Notes: generated by a model from the sequence alone, not told the origin. A DNA stretch of 64,000 nucleotides from Dipteris shenzhenensis (GCA_047967505.1 CM106540.1); one strand, 5' to 3'; counted from the stretch's first letter, positions 33,752 through 45,894 are shown. Made by a program: numbers and translations.

Positions 33752-34865
33752 CGAGGCTACGAAGTGGAAGGAGAAGGCTTCGTGTGTTTCGTCAAGCGTG
33801 GAGCGTTGGTGACGAGTCGTCCAACAGTGGCCTACGCAAGCTAGATAGGGGATAAGAAGGCCTTCACGTATAGAGTGGACTATAGGTGGCGAGGCGACGG
33901 GCTGACTGCGATGGAGCTGCTGACGATGTCCTAATCGATGGCGCTCCCGTAACTACAACGGAAAGGGGGGCGTAGCTGGAACTCGGGAATTAGGCAAGCC
34001 TTTTGACGTTGACCGTCTGTGATTGATCTCAGATTAACGGAGAGCCCATGCGGGGCAATCGACGAATAGTGAAGCGGTCTATGTTGACGGAGGCTTTTGA
34101 GTTGGTATCAGATTGCGACGGGCAGTGGGGCATCGGTGTAGCTAGTCCTAACTATTGGTTAAAAAAACCCCACGCGACGGGCCGACTGCAACGATGTAGC
34201 GGACGATAGCGTGGAGCGCATGATAGGCAAGGAATTCGGTCCTTCGTGTGATCGACGACAGGCCTGGAGCGGTGCTGGAACGGATAGCAGTAATTCGTGA
34301 GCAAGGAGATCATTTGGCATGTAAGCTGTGACTTGGGACGCAGGGGTGGCGCAGAGCAGGCTGGCTAGCCGTGGTTTGCTGACTTGGCACACGTGTGCTC
34401 TGAGTTCTCCAGTGCCGAGCACCCTGCTCGTAACCAGTGACTGGGGCTACGATCCAACGACAGTCTGGGACGCCGATTGGGCGCAGAAGCACAGGACTTG
34501 ACCAGGGAGCTTTCTTTGATCTCCATTAGTTTCATGTTGTTTTTTTTTTCTTTGATTAGTCGGGTGATGCTCTATTTTCATAGACAGGATAATGTGAATG
34601 ATCAGCATGCATGAAGCTTCAATGTTGTAGCAGGGACAGATTATGCATGTGCATATGCCTGTGTGCTTCAGTCGAAGGCAGATTGCAGGAATTTCCCTAG
34701 TATAGGGAAAAACGCCATCTGAGATATATGCCTGTATTAAATGCCGGATCAGTGTGAATGTGGGATTGCAGGAATTCCCTAGTATAGGGAATTGTGCCAG
34801 ACTGTTAGTACACTGAATTGTGTCAACCTGTAAATACACTTTCTAGTGGTGTTTAAATTTTAAAA

Positions 34866-34896
<31 letters not shown>

Positions 34897-34902
34897 CACC
34901 CA
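33752..34902 (+). other. Untranslated leader of element A
   Basis: About 1.15 kb without coding domains. It contains a second partial primer-site-like TGGTATCAGA at 34103 and imperfect internal repeats around gcgacgggc (33896, 34173). An (AAAAC)n microsatellite (about 34862-34898) sits just before the gag ATG. Confidence 0.6.
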
Positions 34903-36040
34903 TTGAACGGAATGGAAGCAGATGAAGGAGCTTCCAGGAGGGACCCTGGTGAATCAGGAGTCCGGCCGACCCAACAGGAATCGCGCCCAGTAGCTCACAC
35001 TTTGTCTAGCAGGATTGCATTGCTGGAGGATGCCTTGCAACAGTTGTTAGCGCAGCAATTACAGGCCAATGCAGGGCAGTCTGAACTTAGGAGAGCGATA
35101 CATAGTATGTCTGCCAGACCTTCTCGAGAGGAGAAGGGAAAGGCTCCAATGGAACCGGAGTCTAGTGTCCATACGGTCGAGCCTAGGAAGGCTAAAGTGC
35201 CAAATATTGCCAATTACAGACCGGAAAAGTATTCTGGTCGGATGAACGACCGTAGCTCCGATGTCATTGAGACCTGGTTACACAAATGGGACGAGGCGTT
35301 CGCCATTTGTGAAATCAGAAATGACATCAAGAAGATCCGCGAGGCCACCCACATGTTTAGTGAGGCAGCGGATCGGTGGTGGATTAAACAACAAAAAGAT
35401 GGTATAGCATCCACTACCTGGGAGGGGTTTAAAAGAGAGTTCAGGAAACACTTCTTACCTCCTGACGAAGCATCCGGAGCTTGGGATCAATATAGAAACC
35501 TTCGTTAGAGAAATTTATCAGTGGCAGAATACACTGATAAGTTTCGAGAGAGTGTAATGAAGGTTGACGAACCCCTGCCTCAATCAATCCAAATGAAAGA
35601 TTTCATATTTGGATTGAATGATCGAATAAAAATAGAAGTTCGGGCTAAGTACGCGAACACGTTAGATGATGCAATAGCTATAGCCCTAAACTATGAGGAT
35701 GCCAAGGGCAGCAAGCCAAGTGGGTTTGCACAGGTCAAAACCCAGTATGGGTATCCGAAGAAATTTGGGTTTAAGAAGAAGTGGGCTAGTAGAGGGAGTG
35801 GTTCGCAACCGAGTGGTCAAGCCAAGCAGGCGAGACCGGCTGAAACTCCTAAACCAAGTACCACCATTGGAGTGAAGAGGAAAGTAACCCCAATGGCAGC
35901 CCGGGCTTGGTCTAAGTCTCCGTTGAACCCAGAACAAAGAGAAAAAGCGAGGAGAGAAGGCTTATGCTTTGGTTGCCTTCAAACTCATCAGTGGAAAGAT
36001 TGTCCACGTAACAAAGATCGTCGGATGGCTGAGATGGTGA
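34903..36040 (+). pseudogene. Element A gag with one in-frame stop
   Basis: Gag forms the particle. After an acidic, Gln-rich start the capsid domain is seen as DVIETWLHKWDEAFAICE, ADRWWIKQQKDG and WEGFKREFRKHFLPPDE (Retrotrans_gag). A TAG at 35506-35508 follows QYRNLR. Homology continues in the same frame with LSVAEYTDKFRE, so a single substitution (probably CAG to TAG) interrupts it. The nucleocapsid knuckle CFGCLQTHQWKDC is C-x2-C-x3-H-x4-C. Gag and pol share one frame. Confidence 0.92.
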
Positions 36041-37740
36041 TCTCAGAGTGCGACGTGGAGATGGAGGGAAGTCCCAGAGCGGAAGAGATGCAGATTCAAC
36101 TAGCGGGATCTTCTCAAAGATTAGTACCTTGTTTGTTATGTGTGTCTGTTGCTAAGCTAGTGACGAGTGCACCTGATAACATCCTACCTAAGCCTGCAGC
36201 AACGGGGTATACAGCCTTTAATGATACGGAGTTAGTTAACTCCAAGCTCGTGAAGAGGCTGAAATTAAAGACAAGTCCATCTGACTATGCGTATACAGTC
36301 AGGATGGCAGATGGAAGTTCAACTGAAGTATGGGACCAAAGGGTTACCCAGTTGGAGCTTCGGATTCAGGACTATGCTGAGAAGCTTGATTTTGAAATGA
36401 CCAAGCTTGCTCATGCAGATATAGCCCTCGGTATGGCGTGGCATTCTAGAAAGAATCCAGCCATTGATTGGAAAAAGCACGTATATCAATTCAAGATGAA
36501 TGATGTGCTTTATGTCTTGCGAGGTGAAAAAGATATACCTCAGGGACCATTGGTTTCCGTGATGGAAATCCGAAAAGCTCAAGTAGAGTTTTTATTCCTT
36601 TGCACAGCATCGGTAGAGCCGGTTGATGATTCTTCGGCTAGCACTGATGTTACGCAAAGTGGTGAGATGGCCAAGCTGGCTAATCTTATAACAGAGGAGT
36701 TCTCAGATTGTTTTAGGGATGAAGTACCTTATGGGTTACCCCCAGAGCGGAAAGTTCAGCATAAGATTGAACTGATCCCGGGGGCAGAACCTGTAAATAG
36801 ACCTCCCTATAGAATGAAGTTTACTGAAGAAGCAGAGGTGCGTAGACAATTGGAAGAATACCTCAAGTTGGGGCAGATTCAACCAAGTTTCTCACCTTTT
36901 GCTTCGCCAGTGATATTAAAGAAGAAAAAGGATGATACGTTTCGCCTCTGTATAGATTACAGAGCATTGAATAATATCACTGTTAAGCACAGATATCCGA
37001 TGGCTCGGATTGATGATTTGCTAGATGCATTACATGGAGCCGTGATCTTCAGTAAGATTGATCTTAAGTGTGGCTACCATCAAATCCGGATTAGAGCTGA
37101 GGATGTGCATAAAACCACTTTCAGAAGCACGTTTGGTCATTATGAGTTTTTGGTAATGCCCTTCGGACTTACTAATGCTCCAGCGACCTTCGTCATGCTT
37201 ATGAACGATTTACTACGTCCGTATATCGGAAAGTTCGTAGTACATTTTATTGACGATATCCTGATATTCAGTAAAAGTATTACTGAGCATCGTGAACACT
37301 TAAGAGTAGTGTTCAGTACTTTGAGGAAAGCCAGTCTTTATGTAAATAAAAAGAAAACTATACTGTGTATGGTTAGACTTGAATATTTAGGGTTCATAAT
37401 TACTCCACAGGGGGTAGAAATGGATCCGAAGAAAGTGGCTGCGATACTAACTTGGCCAATCCCTCAGAGTCTGACCGCATTGCGATCATTCTTGGGATTT
37501 GTCCAGTTTTATAGAAGGCATATCAAAGGATATTCCAGGATAGTATCACCATTGACTGACCTGACCTTAGATAAAGTACCTTTTATTTGGGGACAGAATC
37601 AACAAGAAAGTTTTAACACCATAAAACAAGCTGTGGTCACAGGACCGGTGTTAAAAATAGTTGATCCCCAGAAACCGTTGTTCCTAGAAACCGATGCAAG
37701 TGGCATTGCGATAAGCAGTTCTCCTTCAAGAGGGAAGGCC
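36041..37740 (+). pseudogene. Element A protease region and reverse transcriptase
   Basis: Between knuckle and RT, the place for an aspartic protease, the downstream part ELVNSKLVKRLKLK is recognisable. The D-S/T-G active site is absent (PAATGYTAFNDT stands there). RT follows intact: KKKKDDTFRLCIDYRALN, FSKIDLKCGYHQIRI, FLVMPFGLTNAPATF and HFIDDILIFSKS (catalytic Asp pair, FIDD), then LRSFLGFVQFYRRHIKGYS of the connection domain. The RNase H start ETDASG comes just before a frameshift near 37730. Confidence 0.92.
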
Positions 37741-39163
37741 AGTAGCCTTTGAAAGCAAGAAGCTTTCTCCCTCTCAAAGGAATTGACCAACTCATGAATT
37801 GGAGTTGTATGCTGTTATCCATGCTTTGAAAACATGGAGGCATTACTTGTATGGTTCACAGTTTTATGTGGATGTTGATCATGATACTCTGAAACATTTT
37901 TGTAAACAGCCTGACTTGAGGGGCCGCCAAGCTAGGTGGGCAGAGCTCATGCACGAGTTTAATGTAACGATTCGGTACCGAAGAGGAAAAGATAACAAGG
38001 TTGCTGATGCGTTGTCTCGCATTATGCACAACCTGAGTTTCACGGTATTAGAGAATGCTCTAATGATTGAGATAAGAGAAACTCAAAAAGTGGACGAGTT
38101 TGTCCAGAGCTTATGGCCTAAAGCTCATGTGTTAAAACCCGGGGAAAATGAAAAGGATGACCTGGCATCCAGAAAAGGCCAAACTTATGCAAGATATACC
38201 ATAAGGGATGGTATGCTAGTTAGAAATGGCAAGGTTGTAGTACCTAGTCAGAATGATCTCGAGCAGAGAGTCATTCGACAATGCCATGATAGCCCGTGTG
38301 CGGGACATCCAAGGGTCGAGAAGACATATGATCTCGTGAAGCGAGATTTCTTTTGGCCAAAGATGAAAAAGCATATTTATGAATATGTGACACGGTGTTT
38401 CTCGTGTCAGGTAAGTAAGGCCGAGCGGGTAAAGCCACCCGGACTTTTACAGCCCTTGGAAATACCACTAAGTAAGTGGGAGAGCATTTCCATGGACTTT
38501 ATTGTAGGGTTGCCTACGACACAAGGAGGGTATGATTCTATCCTTGTGGTGGTTGATCGTCTAACCAAGATGGCTCACTTCATTCCAACTAGGGACTCTG
38601 TTAGTGCCCCGCAAGTGGCAGATTTGTTCATTAGACATATATTTCGTCTGCATGGATTGCCTAGATCCATAGTGTCAGACAGAGATGTCAGATTTACCGG
38701 TCATTTTTGGACAGCGGTATTTGAGACACTAAGGACTTAGTTGGGGATGAGTAGTGGGGATCATCCTGAGACGGATGGTCAGACGGAGAGAGTCAACAAG
38801 ATTTTAGAGGATATGCTGAGGGCATATGTGTCATTGAAGCAACATACGTGGGACAAGTGGTTGCCATTGTTGGAGTTTGCCTACAATGATAGAAAACATT
38901 CATCTACAGGGTTCAGTCCGTTTGAGCTGAACTATGGTTATAGACTGGCTAATCCAACTATAGTTGGAGTACCTCAGAAAGTGCCTAGTGCCGCAAACTT
39001 TGTAGTTCAGATGTGGGAGATGCTAGCACTTGCGAGAGCTAATATCTGCCAGGCTATGAATAGAGCCAAGGTATATGCGGATGAAAACCGGTCTATAAGA
39101 GTATTAAGTTTTTCTCAGAGTTCCTTCGCACTCGAAGTCGTTGACTTCAGGAGAGTGTGCTAA
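37735..39163 (+). pseudogene. Element A RNase H and integrase
   Basis: In the next frame RNase H continues (RPVAFESKKLSPSQRN, a TGA at 37784, then ELYAVIHALKTWRHYLYG, and NKVADALSRI with the last Asp). Integrase shows the HHCC finger (HDSPCAGH, then CFSCQ). Core residues are SMDFIVGLP (Asp), SIVSDRDVRFTG (Asp) and HPETDGQTERVN (Glu). A TAG at 38738-38740 just before the Glu motif keeps the same frame on both sides and fits CAG to TAG. The frame is lost again near 39085-39160. Confidence 0.92.
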
Positions 39164-39527
39164 GTTATCACCTCGATACTGTGGGCCGTGGTTAATTCTA
39201 AAGAGAATAGGCAGTGTAGCCTATAAATTAGAATTGCCACAGGGGTGTAAGGTGCACCCGGTTTTTCATGTTTCGCGCTTAAAGAAATTTTTACATACAG
39301 GTGACTCACTAATCGAAGGTGTGGTTTTGTTTCAGGAGATAGAGGATATTGCAAGGCGCAAACCAACAAGAATCCTGGACCGAGGAACAATGCAAATACG
39401 AAATCGGAAGATACCCACGGTGTTGGTTGCATGGCATGGTCAGCCTCTATCCGAAGCTACCTGGAAATCCGTATATCAGTTGCGGAGAGTGTTCCCAGAT
39501 TTTATCATCGAGGACGCTGATGTCTGA
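39141..39527 (+). pseudogene. Element A integrase C-terminus with chromodomain-like region
   Basis: After the frameshift come LSPRYCGPWLILKRIGSVAY (the GPF/Y-like module) and HPVFHVSRLKKFL. A chromodomain-like segment follows: PTRILDRGTMQIRNRKIPTV, LVAWHGQPLSEATWKSV and a final FPDF. Such modules tie integrase to chromatin marks in chromoviruses. The stop at 39525 ends pol about 130 bp before the 3' LTR. Confidence 0.85.
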
Positions 39528-39657
39528 AGAGGGAAGGATTGTTACGCTCTAGCCGAGGTAGCATGACCTCGGAAGAATCAGTCGACATTTCCCTTAAAGG
39601 ATCTATCTCTGTAATATATGTGTTTGCGCTTCATATAAATGATCGGGAGGGATTCAA

Positions 39658-39997
39658 TGTCAAGGTCCTAGGTGAGGGCTGATAGCACCAGACTAGGTAG
39701 ATCTAAGGCCAAGGGCCTAATGCAAAGGTTGTGCCTAGGGGCAATGAATTTAATGCATCCCAATAGAGGGGTGAAATATAGCATTAGGAAGGCCCTATAT
39801 GGATGACATGTGGCATCTAGATCTATCTAGGGAATTGGGGCTTGCTGAGGGTAGAGAGAGAAGAGAAGGAAATTATTAACGTGGATTTCGAACGAAGATC
39901 TCTGTCTGCTTGTTAGCCTCAGCGAGATATGGCTGGGAGGTGATACATGGTGCTACTCCCGTGATACGAAGTAGAGAATAGGAAAGAATGTTTGACA
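39658..39997 (+). repeat. 3' LTR of element A
   Basis: It is the second 340-bp LTR, preceded by the purine tract. The next base (39998) is already element C sequence, seen again at 55795. Confidence 0.97.
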
Positions 39998-41345
39998 GCA
40001 ACAAAGGGGCCAAAAAGAGTGGTGCAATTTTAAAAACTACTTTTAGCCAAAAAGAGTGGTGCAACCAAAAAAACACTGCTTTTTGGAGCATAGGGCTTTA
40101 AAAGAGGGAGGGAGCCCCTCTTTTAAATTCAATGGTCCAAATCAGTTCCAAAGGAGCTAGATCATCAGTTGTGAGCTGCCAGAGCCTGCCAGGTGCTGCT
40201 AGAGAAAAATCACATTTTACCAGGAGCTTTCAGAGCCTGCCAGAGGAAATCGTCACCAGCCAAGGCCAGTACCAGTGCATCCAGGGCCTACCAGAGGAAA
40301 ACCCACCAGCCAGAGCATGTTGCAGATTGCAATTTCTGCCAGGGTGTCTTTTGCAAATTGTGATTTTGTTTCCAGGTCCTCCGGGTTGTGCCAGGTGACT
40401 GCGTCCTGTTTTGTTTCTGTTTCCAGGTGTTTCCAGGCTGATACAGGAATTCTGATATGTTTTCAGGAGTTTCCAGGCTGTCCCAAGGAAATCGCGATTT
40501 GTTTCTAGGCTGTCCAGGCTGTGCAGGGAGATTGCGATTTGATTTCTGGAGGCTTTCGAGCTATACCAGCTGATTTTGGTAACTGTCACGCGTGGGTGTT
40601 CGATTCTAAGTTGCTTTTGGGGCTGTGCTAGAGCAGAATCAGCTTATCTATGCAAGATCTAGGGTTTTCCAGCCAAGGTGACCTTTCTTCTATGGATTCC
40701 GGGTAGAAGAAGGCTTGTCATTGCCTACTTTTGTTGTTCCTTGATTGGTTGCTGGCTAGTTATTGCGTTTGGGTTTCTTTCCTCGCGAAGAAGGGTTGAT
40801 TTATGCTGTTGGGCAATGGCCAGGGAGGCTATAGATTGAGGCAAGCCACTGGGAAGTGTTTGGTTGTTTGATTGCACCTGAGTTCAGCTGTTGAGGGCTT
40901 TGTCTTGCAGTTGTTCAGCCGTGTTTGGTTGGGGCACTTGGTTATGCGATTGCAGGAGTGGTTCAGACAGTGGTTGCTATTGGGGTCTCTCTTGCATGTT
41001 TTGGTTGGCTGAGGATATAAGATTGCCTAGTGATTGGATGCCGTTCACCAGTTGAAGTTGAGTAGGGAATTACATGGTGGGTTGGACGGGGAGTCTGCGG
41101 GCGTTGGTTTGCCTGTGGTGCAGCTTCCCACCTTTGTAATCAACCGCCGCTTGGCTTCAAATGAATGTTAAATATATACATCAAGAGGCGCCAACGTTTG
41201 GGGCCAATCAGTGTCCTTGTTCCTAAGTAGGAGCGCTCTAGCTCCCCTGTGATTTGTTGTGTGGTGAATATTTACTTGTCAATTTACTGTGTATACTATA
41301 ATTAAGTGGATCCTACCACCCTTTACGTTGTTGAGGCTGGTTTCA
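39998..41345 (+). repeat. 5' LTR of element C, 5' end missing
   Basis: It aligns with 55795-56484 over about 690 bp with many substitutions and small indels, including an extra agagtggtgcaa-containing block near 40050. It continues to the end ggctggtttca at 41345, directly before the primer site. The first about 171 bp of the LTR (seen at 55624-55794) are replaced by element A. Confidence 0.85.
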
Positions 41346-41346
41346 A

Positions 41347-41363
41347 TGGTTCCATTGCCGGGA
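41347..41363 (+). other. Primer binding site of element C
   Basis: TGGTTCCATTGCCGGGA is identical to the site of element B. From memory it fits the complement of the 3' end of a plant tRNA-Glu with one mismatch; this needs checking. Confidence 0.75.
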
Positions 41364-42658
41364 TCCATGTAACTTCTTCGAGAGGGGAGCCTGTGGTTGG
41401 CTTGGTGCAAGTCCAGCAAACTAGGTGAAGAACACAGCATACTAATCAGTAAATATGTCACATAGGGAGAGATCTGTGAGCCTTACTAAAGAAGAAGAGC
41501 AGATGTCTCTCTCTTGGTGGTGACCAGGGTGCAGAGAGGAGATCTGGCATGGTGCACAGCATCAAGATGATCGGACGGATGAGGAGGATGTGGAACTATT
41601 CAAGGCACAGATGCAGAGTTTCATGAGTGCTTCCACGCAGTTCACACAAGATCCTCGCTTCCAAAAGATGATGAACTGTGCAACCGAAGAAAAGGAAGCC
41701 TGATGATGGGGATAGGGACGTTGAAGCTAACAAGAGACCACATGTCAGCTTTTAGGATCAGCTCTCCCAAATCCCCTATGGTCAGCAGCAGTCTAATACG
41801 ATTCCGGGCCGACTCAAGGTAATAATTTTCAGTCCATGGTTTCCGGACAGCAAGGAGTTTTGGCAAACCTGGTGCAGCTAGGTTATTTTGGTGGTGGTTC
41901 AGTGTTTCAAGCTATGGTCAGCCCACAAGCCCAATTTCTGGGTATGCCTGCTAGTCAAACAGTTGGGTTTCAGCCTAGTTTACAGCCCTTGGGACAGAAC
42001 ATGATGTACGCAAATGTTGGACCAGCCCCAAGGATGCAAACAGGTATGCCTAATGCAGCAACTGGTAACCTTGCTTTGGGAAATATGCAAAATTTGGGTG
42101 CTGGTCTGAATAGTACAGCTTTTCCTTATGCTGGTAGTGTGGGGGATAATAGAGTGAGTGCTGCTGTCCCGTTTGCCCAGGCACCTGTTTATGACAATTT
42201 GGCACTTCAAGGGAAGTTGAAGGACTTGAAAGAGGCAGGTGCAGCCGTAAAATTTGTGACATTCAGTGGGGTGCAGGACAAACTTAAGGTCTTGAGCTTT
42301 TTGCAACAGTTCGATGCAGCTTACACAGGAGGGAATTTCACAAAGTTATCCAAAGTACGCAAGGCTGCAAGTTTCCTAAAGGGGAACGCACTTCAGTGGT
42401 GGACCACTATGCTTATGCAAAACACCGCACCAAACACGTGGGTAGGTTTCAAGCAGGTGTTTTCAGCCGCGTGGCTTACCACGACTTTTGAAGTTGATAA
42501 CATGACTGCTTGGCATGAGCTGAATTCCATTAAGTGCCACAATTTCGAGTATAACAGCAAGTTTTGAGTAGCTTTGTTGCCCGTTAGCTCCTACCGGCTT
42601 GTTCCTTTCGCTGAGCAGGTTGAGAAATATTGTTGCGGGCTGCCTAAGGAGTTGAGAG

Positions 42659-45581
42659 TAGTTACCGCGGAATAAACGTTCCGGGAACGTGAATGGGAAC
42701 GGGAACGGGAGCGGATCGGGAACATCGGGGACCGCCACATCATATGACATGTCAGCATATGACATAAAATGACAAAACATTTAAAATATCCAAGATTAAA
42801 CTTTAAAGTCTTAAACATTAAAAATTTAAAGACTCCAAAGTCCAGACTCCAAATTGAAACTGAAAAGAAAGTACATTGCATGAGGATATATAATAGCTGA
42901 AAATACAAAAAGCTGGCTGCTGAGTACAATGTACATATGACAAAAGTATCAAGTATGACAAGTACAAAACTAGCCTCAAGGGCCAAGGTAACTGGTGAGT
43001 CAAAGACTAGTCATCAGCAAGTGGGATCTCATCCTCCTGTCCAAGCTGTCCCTCAATCTGCTCATCCTCATGCTACTCCACATCAATGGAGTACACTCAG
43101 CCCTAAACTTGTTAAGCAAACGCAAGTTCGCATTAACAAATACAAGGTCATTTGCCTTCTGGACACCAAGCCTGTTCCTCTTCTTGCTTGCCATGTTCCC
43201 AAAACTGCTCCATAAGCGCTCACAGGGCGAGGAGCTAGCACCCTGTGGCTAAGCACTCGAATGGCCAATCTTTGCAGCAATGGTGTATCTGCCCCATAAT
43301 CCTCCCACCACCGTGCACTGGATATCTTGAACCTATCATTTTGTGCATCCTGCAAACCGAAGAGGCCTCTCTTTTGTCGATAGAAGGAAAGGTCTTCACG
43401 AACCCTCCTCCTATCATCTCCACTGGGTACAAGCCTCCTCAAGATATCCTCCCAACCCTGCACAACCTCTGCATCTGTCTCTTGTCCTTTACCTTGAAAT
43501 TCTGGATCCACCACAAATGCAGCAGCCTCTAATGCAGAGTGATACTCTGTCCACCTGCCTGTCGCAAGACGAGATAGCTCCTGTCTCCTACCCCCATCCA
43601 AAGTCTGTAGAGACTCTAGAGATAGGATTCTCTCAATCATCCTGTCTATCTCCTCGTACACCTTGCCAATGCAAGGCTCATCTCCATCAAGAAGCCTCAA
43701 CGTAAGAATGATTGGCTGCACAACCTGCAACAATGCCTCAACAGTGTCCCAAAAAGTGTCATCAAGAACTATGGCGAATACCTGCCACTGAGGTGCGCTC
43801 TCGCCATGCATCCCACTCCTCACAAACTACAAGTTGCCTCAAATGATTCTTCACTTCAAAAAGACGCTTTAGCATAATGAAATTATATGCAAAGCGTGTT
43901 TCTGAATACTTTAAGAGATCCTTTGGGGATCTCTGTCGCCAAAGGATCTCTGTCGAAATACATCCAAAATGTAGTGGTGGCGAGAGATAAATGAAACAAT
44001 GTGATTGCCCATTTCAATAAAAGGCTCCACCCACTGCATCTTACCAATATCTTTGAGGAGATTGTTGAGCCCATGTGACATGCAAGGAGTGAAGCAAATA
44101 TGTGGGTACCTATCCTCAATAATCCTCCCTGCTGCCTTGTTTGAGTTCTCTCCATCAGAAACAAACTGGATGACATTATTGGGACCCACATAATCAATGG
44201 CTTCACTCCAAATATTTGCCAATCTCTCTGTAGTTTTGCCCGCCTCTGAATTGTCAATAGCTTTAATAAAAAAGCTACATCCTCTGGAGTATGCAAGAAT
44301 GGAGCGGCTCCTATTGTCACTCCAACCATCACCCATGATAGTGACGCCACATCTACACCATACATCCTGAATGGGTCCCAAGGCATCCTCTATGGCCGTC
44401 CTCTCTGTGGCTAGAAGTGTAGTGTGCAATGCCTCGAATGAGGGTGGAGCATAGCCAAGTCCGAAAGAAGCAATCTCCTTCACCATATCTACAAAGTATG
44501 GGTTGCGGGCCTTTACCAAAGGAACATCTGCAGCATAAAAAAACCGTGCCACTGCTGCATCTACTTGTGCCCTCCTCCCAGGGTGCCATGGTGCCACAAG
44601 ACTAGCCTGCACTGGACCTCGTGAAGCTTGGGTCTGGGAAGCATTTGTTCCATGCGCGGATGGCTGTGGAGCAGCCCCAAATAATGGGGTAGATGCACTC
44701 GCTGAAGATGCCGTGCCTGTAGGTGCAGCTGATGATGATGTACCTCGAGGATCAAGAACAAAGGGCCGACTCCCTGCTGCATCAAGTCTATCTGCAAGTG
44801 CCTGCAATCGTATGATATCTGCTCCTGACACTATAGGGCAAACAGAAATGCCTTTGTCTCTAACCCCCAACAAATGGGCTCGCACACGATCCGTGCCTCC
44901 ACTCTTAATGGAACCACAAAAGTGGCACTTCCACTTGCGTGACCCTCCTCCTCTTGCACTATCATATCTGGACACAAGATCCACCTCATTCCACCAAGGG
45001 GATCTGTTTTCTGCATCTATGCCACAAGGAGGTGCCATTGAAATTGATAAATGGCTGAAAATTAAAAAAACAATCAAAATGCCCTTGCATGAGACATAAG
45101 TAAAGTGTCCACTAAGTGGAAAAAAACGCAGCAAACTAGAATATCCAAATTCCAATGTTCATTGCCTCAAATTTTGAATTTTACCTGCTCGAGAGTCAAG
45201 TGCCAACCAAGCAAGAGAAGGGGGCAGCCAAGGGGCAGCCAAGGTAGGGAGAGTGTGGGGCAGCCAAAGGGGCAGCCAAGGGGGCAGCCAAGAGGACTCA
45301 GGCAGCAGGGACAGCAGGGACAGCAAAGGAGGAAGGCAGCAGGCTCAGCAAACGAGCCAAAAAACAGTCACAGCAGCTTATCTAGCCGCCGCCGCCGTCG
45401 CGCATGAGCACACAGGCCGGAACGCCCAGAACGGGCGTTCCGCCCTACGTTCCGGCACGTTCCAAAACGTTCCGCTTGATAGACATGTTCCGCTCCCGTT
45501 TCACCCGTTCTGGGCACCCCTGCAGCTCCGGACCAGTGTTTCGGCATTCCAGGAAGGCGGAACGCCATTCCGCGGTAACTA
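42659..45581 (-). mobile_element. hAT DNA transposon, about 2.9 kb
   Basis: Perfect 15-bp terminal inverted repeats TAGTTACCGCGGAAT lie at 42659-42673 and, inverted, 45567-45581. Subterminal GGAACG/CGTTCC motifs are dense at both ends (42675-42720 and 45418-45565), as in plant hAT elements. Inside is a minus-strand transposase with a DUF659-type core. An 8-bp target duplication is not visible (gttgagag on the left, tgcttagc on the right). If the outer TA belongs to the target, only TA is shared. Confidence 0.88.
43000..45038 (-). pseudogene. hAT transposase pseudogene (BED finger, DUF659, dimerisation)
   Basis: The start MAPPCGIDAENRSPWW is at 45038. A BED-type zinc finger follows (KWKCHFCGSIKSGG, then RVRAHLLG), then an Ala/Ser-rich linker. 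The DUF659 region has MGDGWSDNRSRSILAYSRG and IQFVSDGENSNKAAG, the two acidic catalytic segments, and CMSHGLNNLLKDIGKM. A frameshift near 43880-43920 leads to FAYNFIMLKRLFEVKNHLRQ-type sequence. Another frame (43823) carries the C-terminal ARWWEDYGADTPLLQRLAIR dimerisation motif. A last frameshift near 43215 gives CERLWSSFGNMASKKRNRLG and DLVFVNANLRLL. Three breaks make it inactive. Confidence 0.9.
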
Positions 45582-45894
45582 TGCTTAGCTTATCGAGAAT
45601 GCTAGCATGGCATATGCTTTGATGCAGGGGAGGACTTCTGGGTTCAAAGGTCGACAGAAGCAGGAATCTAAGAATGGATCTCGAGGGGATAAGTCTGATA
45701 GAAAAGCTAATCGTCAAAAGGATGAATGTAATCGTTTGTCTCCAAAGGAACGACGCGCTTTATATGAAGCTGGCAAATGTTTTATTTGCAAAGAGGAGAG
45801 ACATCGGTCTAGAGATTGTCCCAACCGTAAGAGGAAGGAGCCGGCTAGTGACACGGATGAGCCACGGAATGTTCCAAAGGGCAAGAGTTCCTAA

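Larger units (their letters stand above)
33398..39997 (+). mobile_element. Element A: Ty3/gypsy retrotransposon, near full length
   Basis: It has two 340-bp LTRs (about six differences, roughly 98% identical by eye), a tRNA-iMet primer site, a long leader, gag, protease region, RT, RNase H, integrase and a chromodomain-like C-terminus, so it is a chromovirus-type element. A purine-rich tract (gggaggga, about 39644-39651) precedes the 3' LTR. The five bases outside the LTRs are caccc on the left and gcaac on the right, so there is no target duplication. The left flank is a LINE and the right flank is the LTR of element C. Two in-frame TAG, one TGA and two frameshifts break the coding region. 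Confidence 0.95.
41455..45894 (+). pseudogene. Element C gag, split by a hAT insertion
   Basis: An ATG at 41455 starts a frame that stops early. The recognisable capsid part runs from about 41836 (QAQFLGMPASQTVGF) through VKFVTFSGVQDKLKVLSFLQ, FLKGNALQWWTTML and FKQVFSAAWLTTTFEV, closely parallel to the element B gag. A TGA at 42565 stands where B has Trp, and the same frame continues to CCGLPKELR at 42656. The hAT follows. After it, LIENASMAYALMQG and the knuckle CFICKEERHRSRDC lead to a stop at 45892. About 14 codons present in B at the junction have no counterpart. Confidence 0.88.

Noticed and set aside
43883-45099. Additional genes on the plus strand of the hAT transposon
   Set aside because: They are antisense shadows of the transposase frame.
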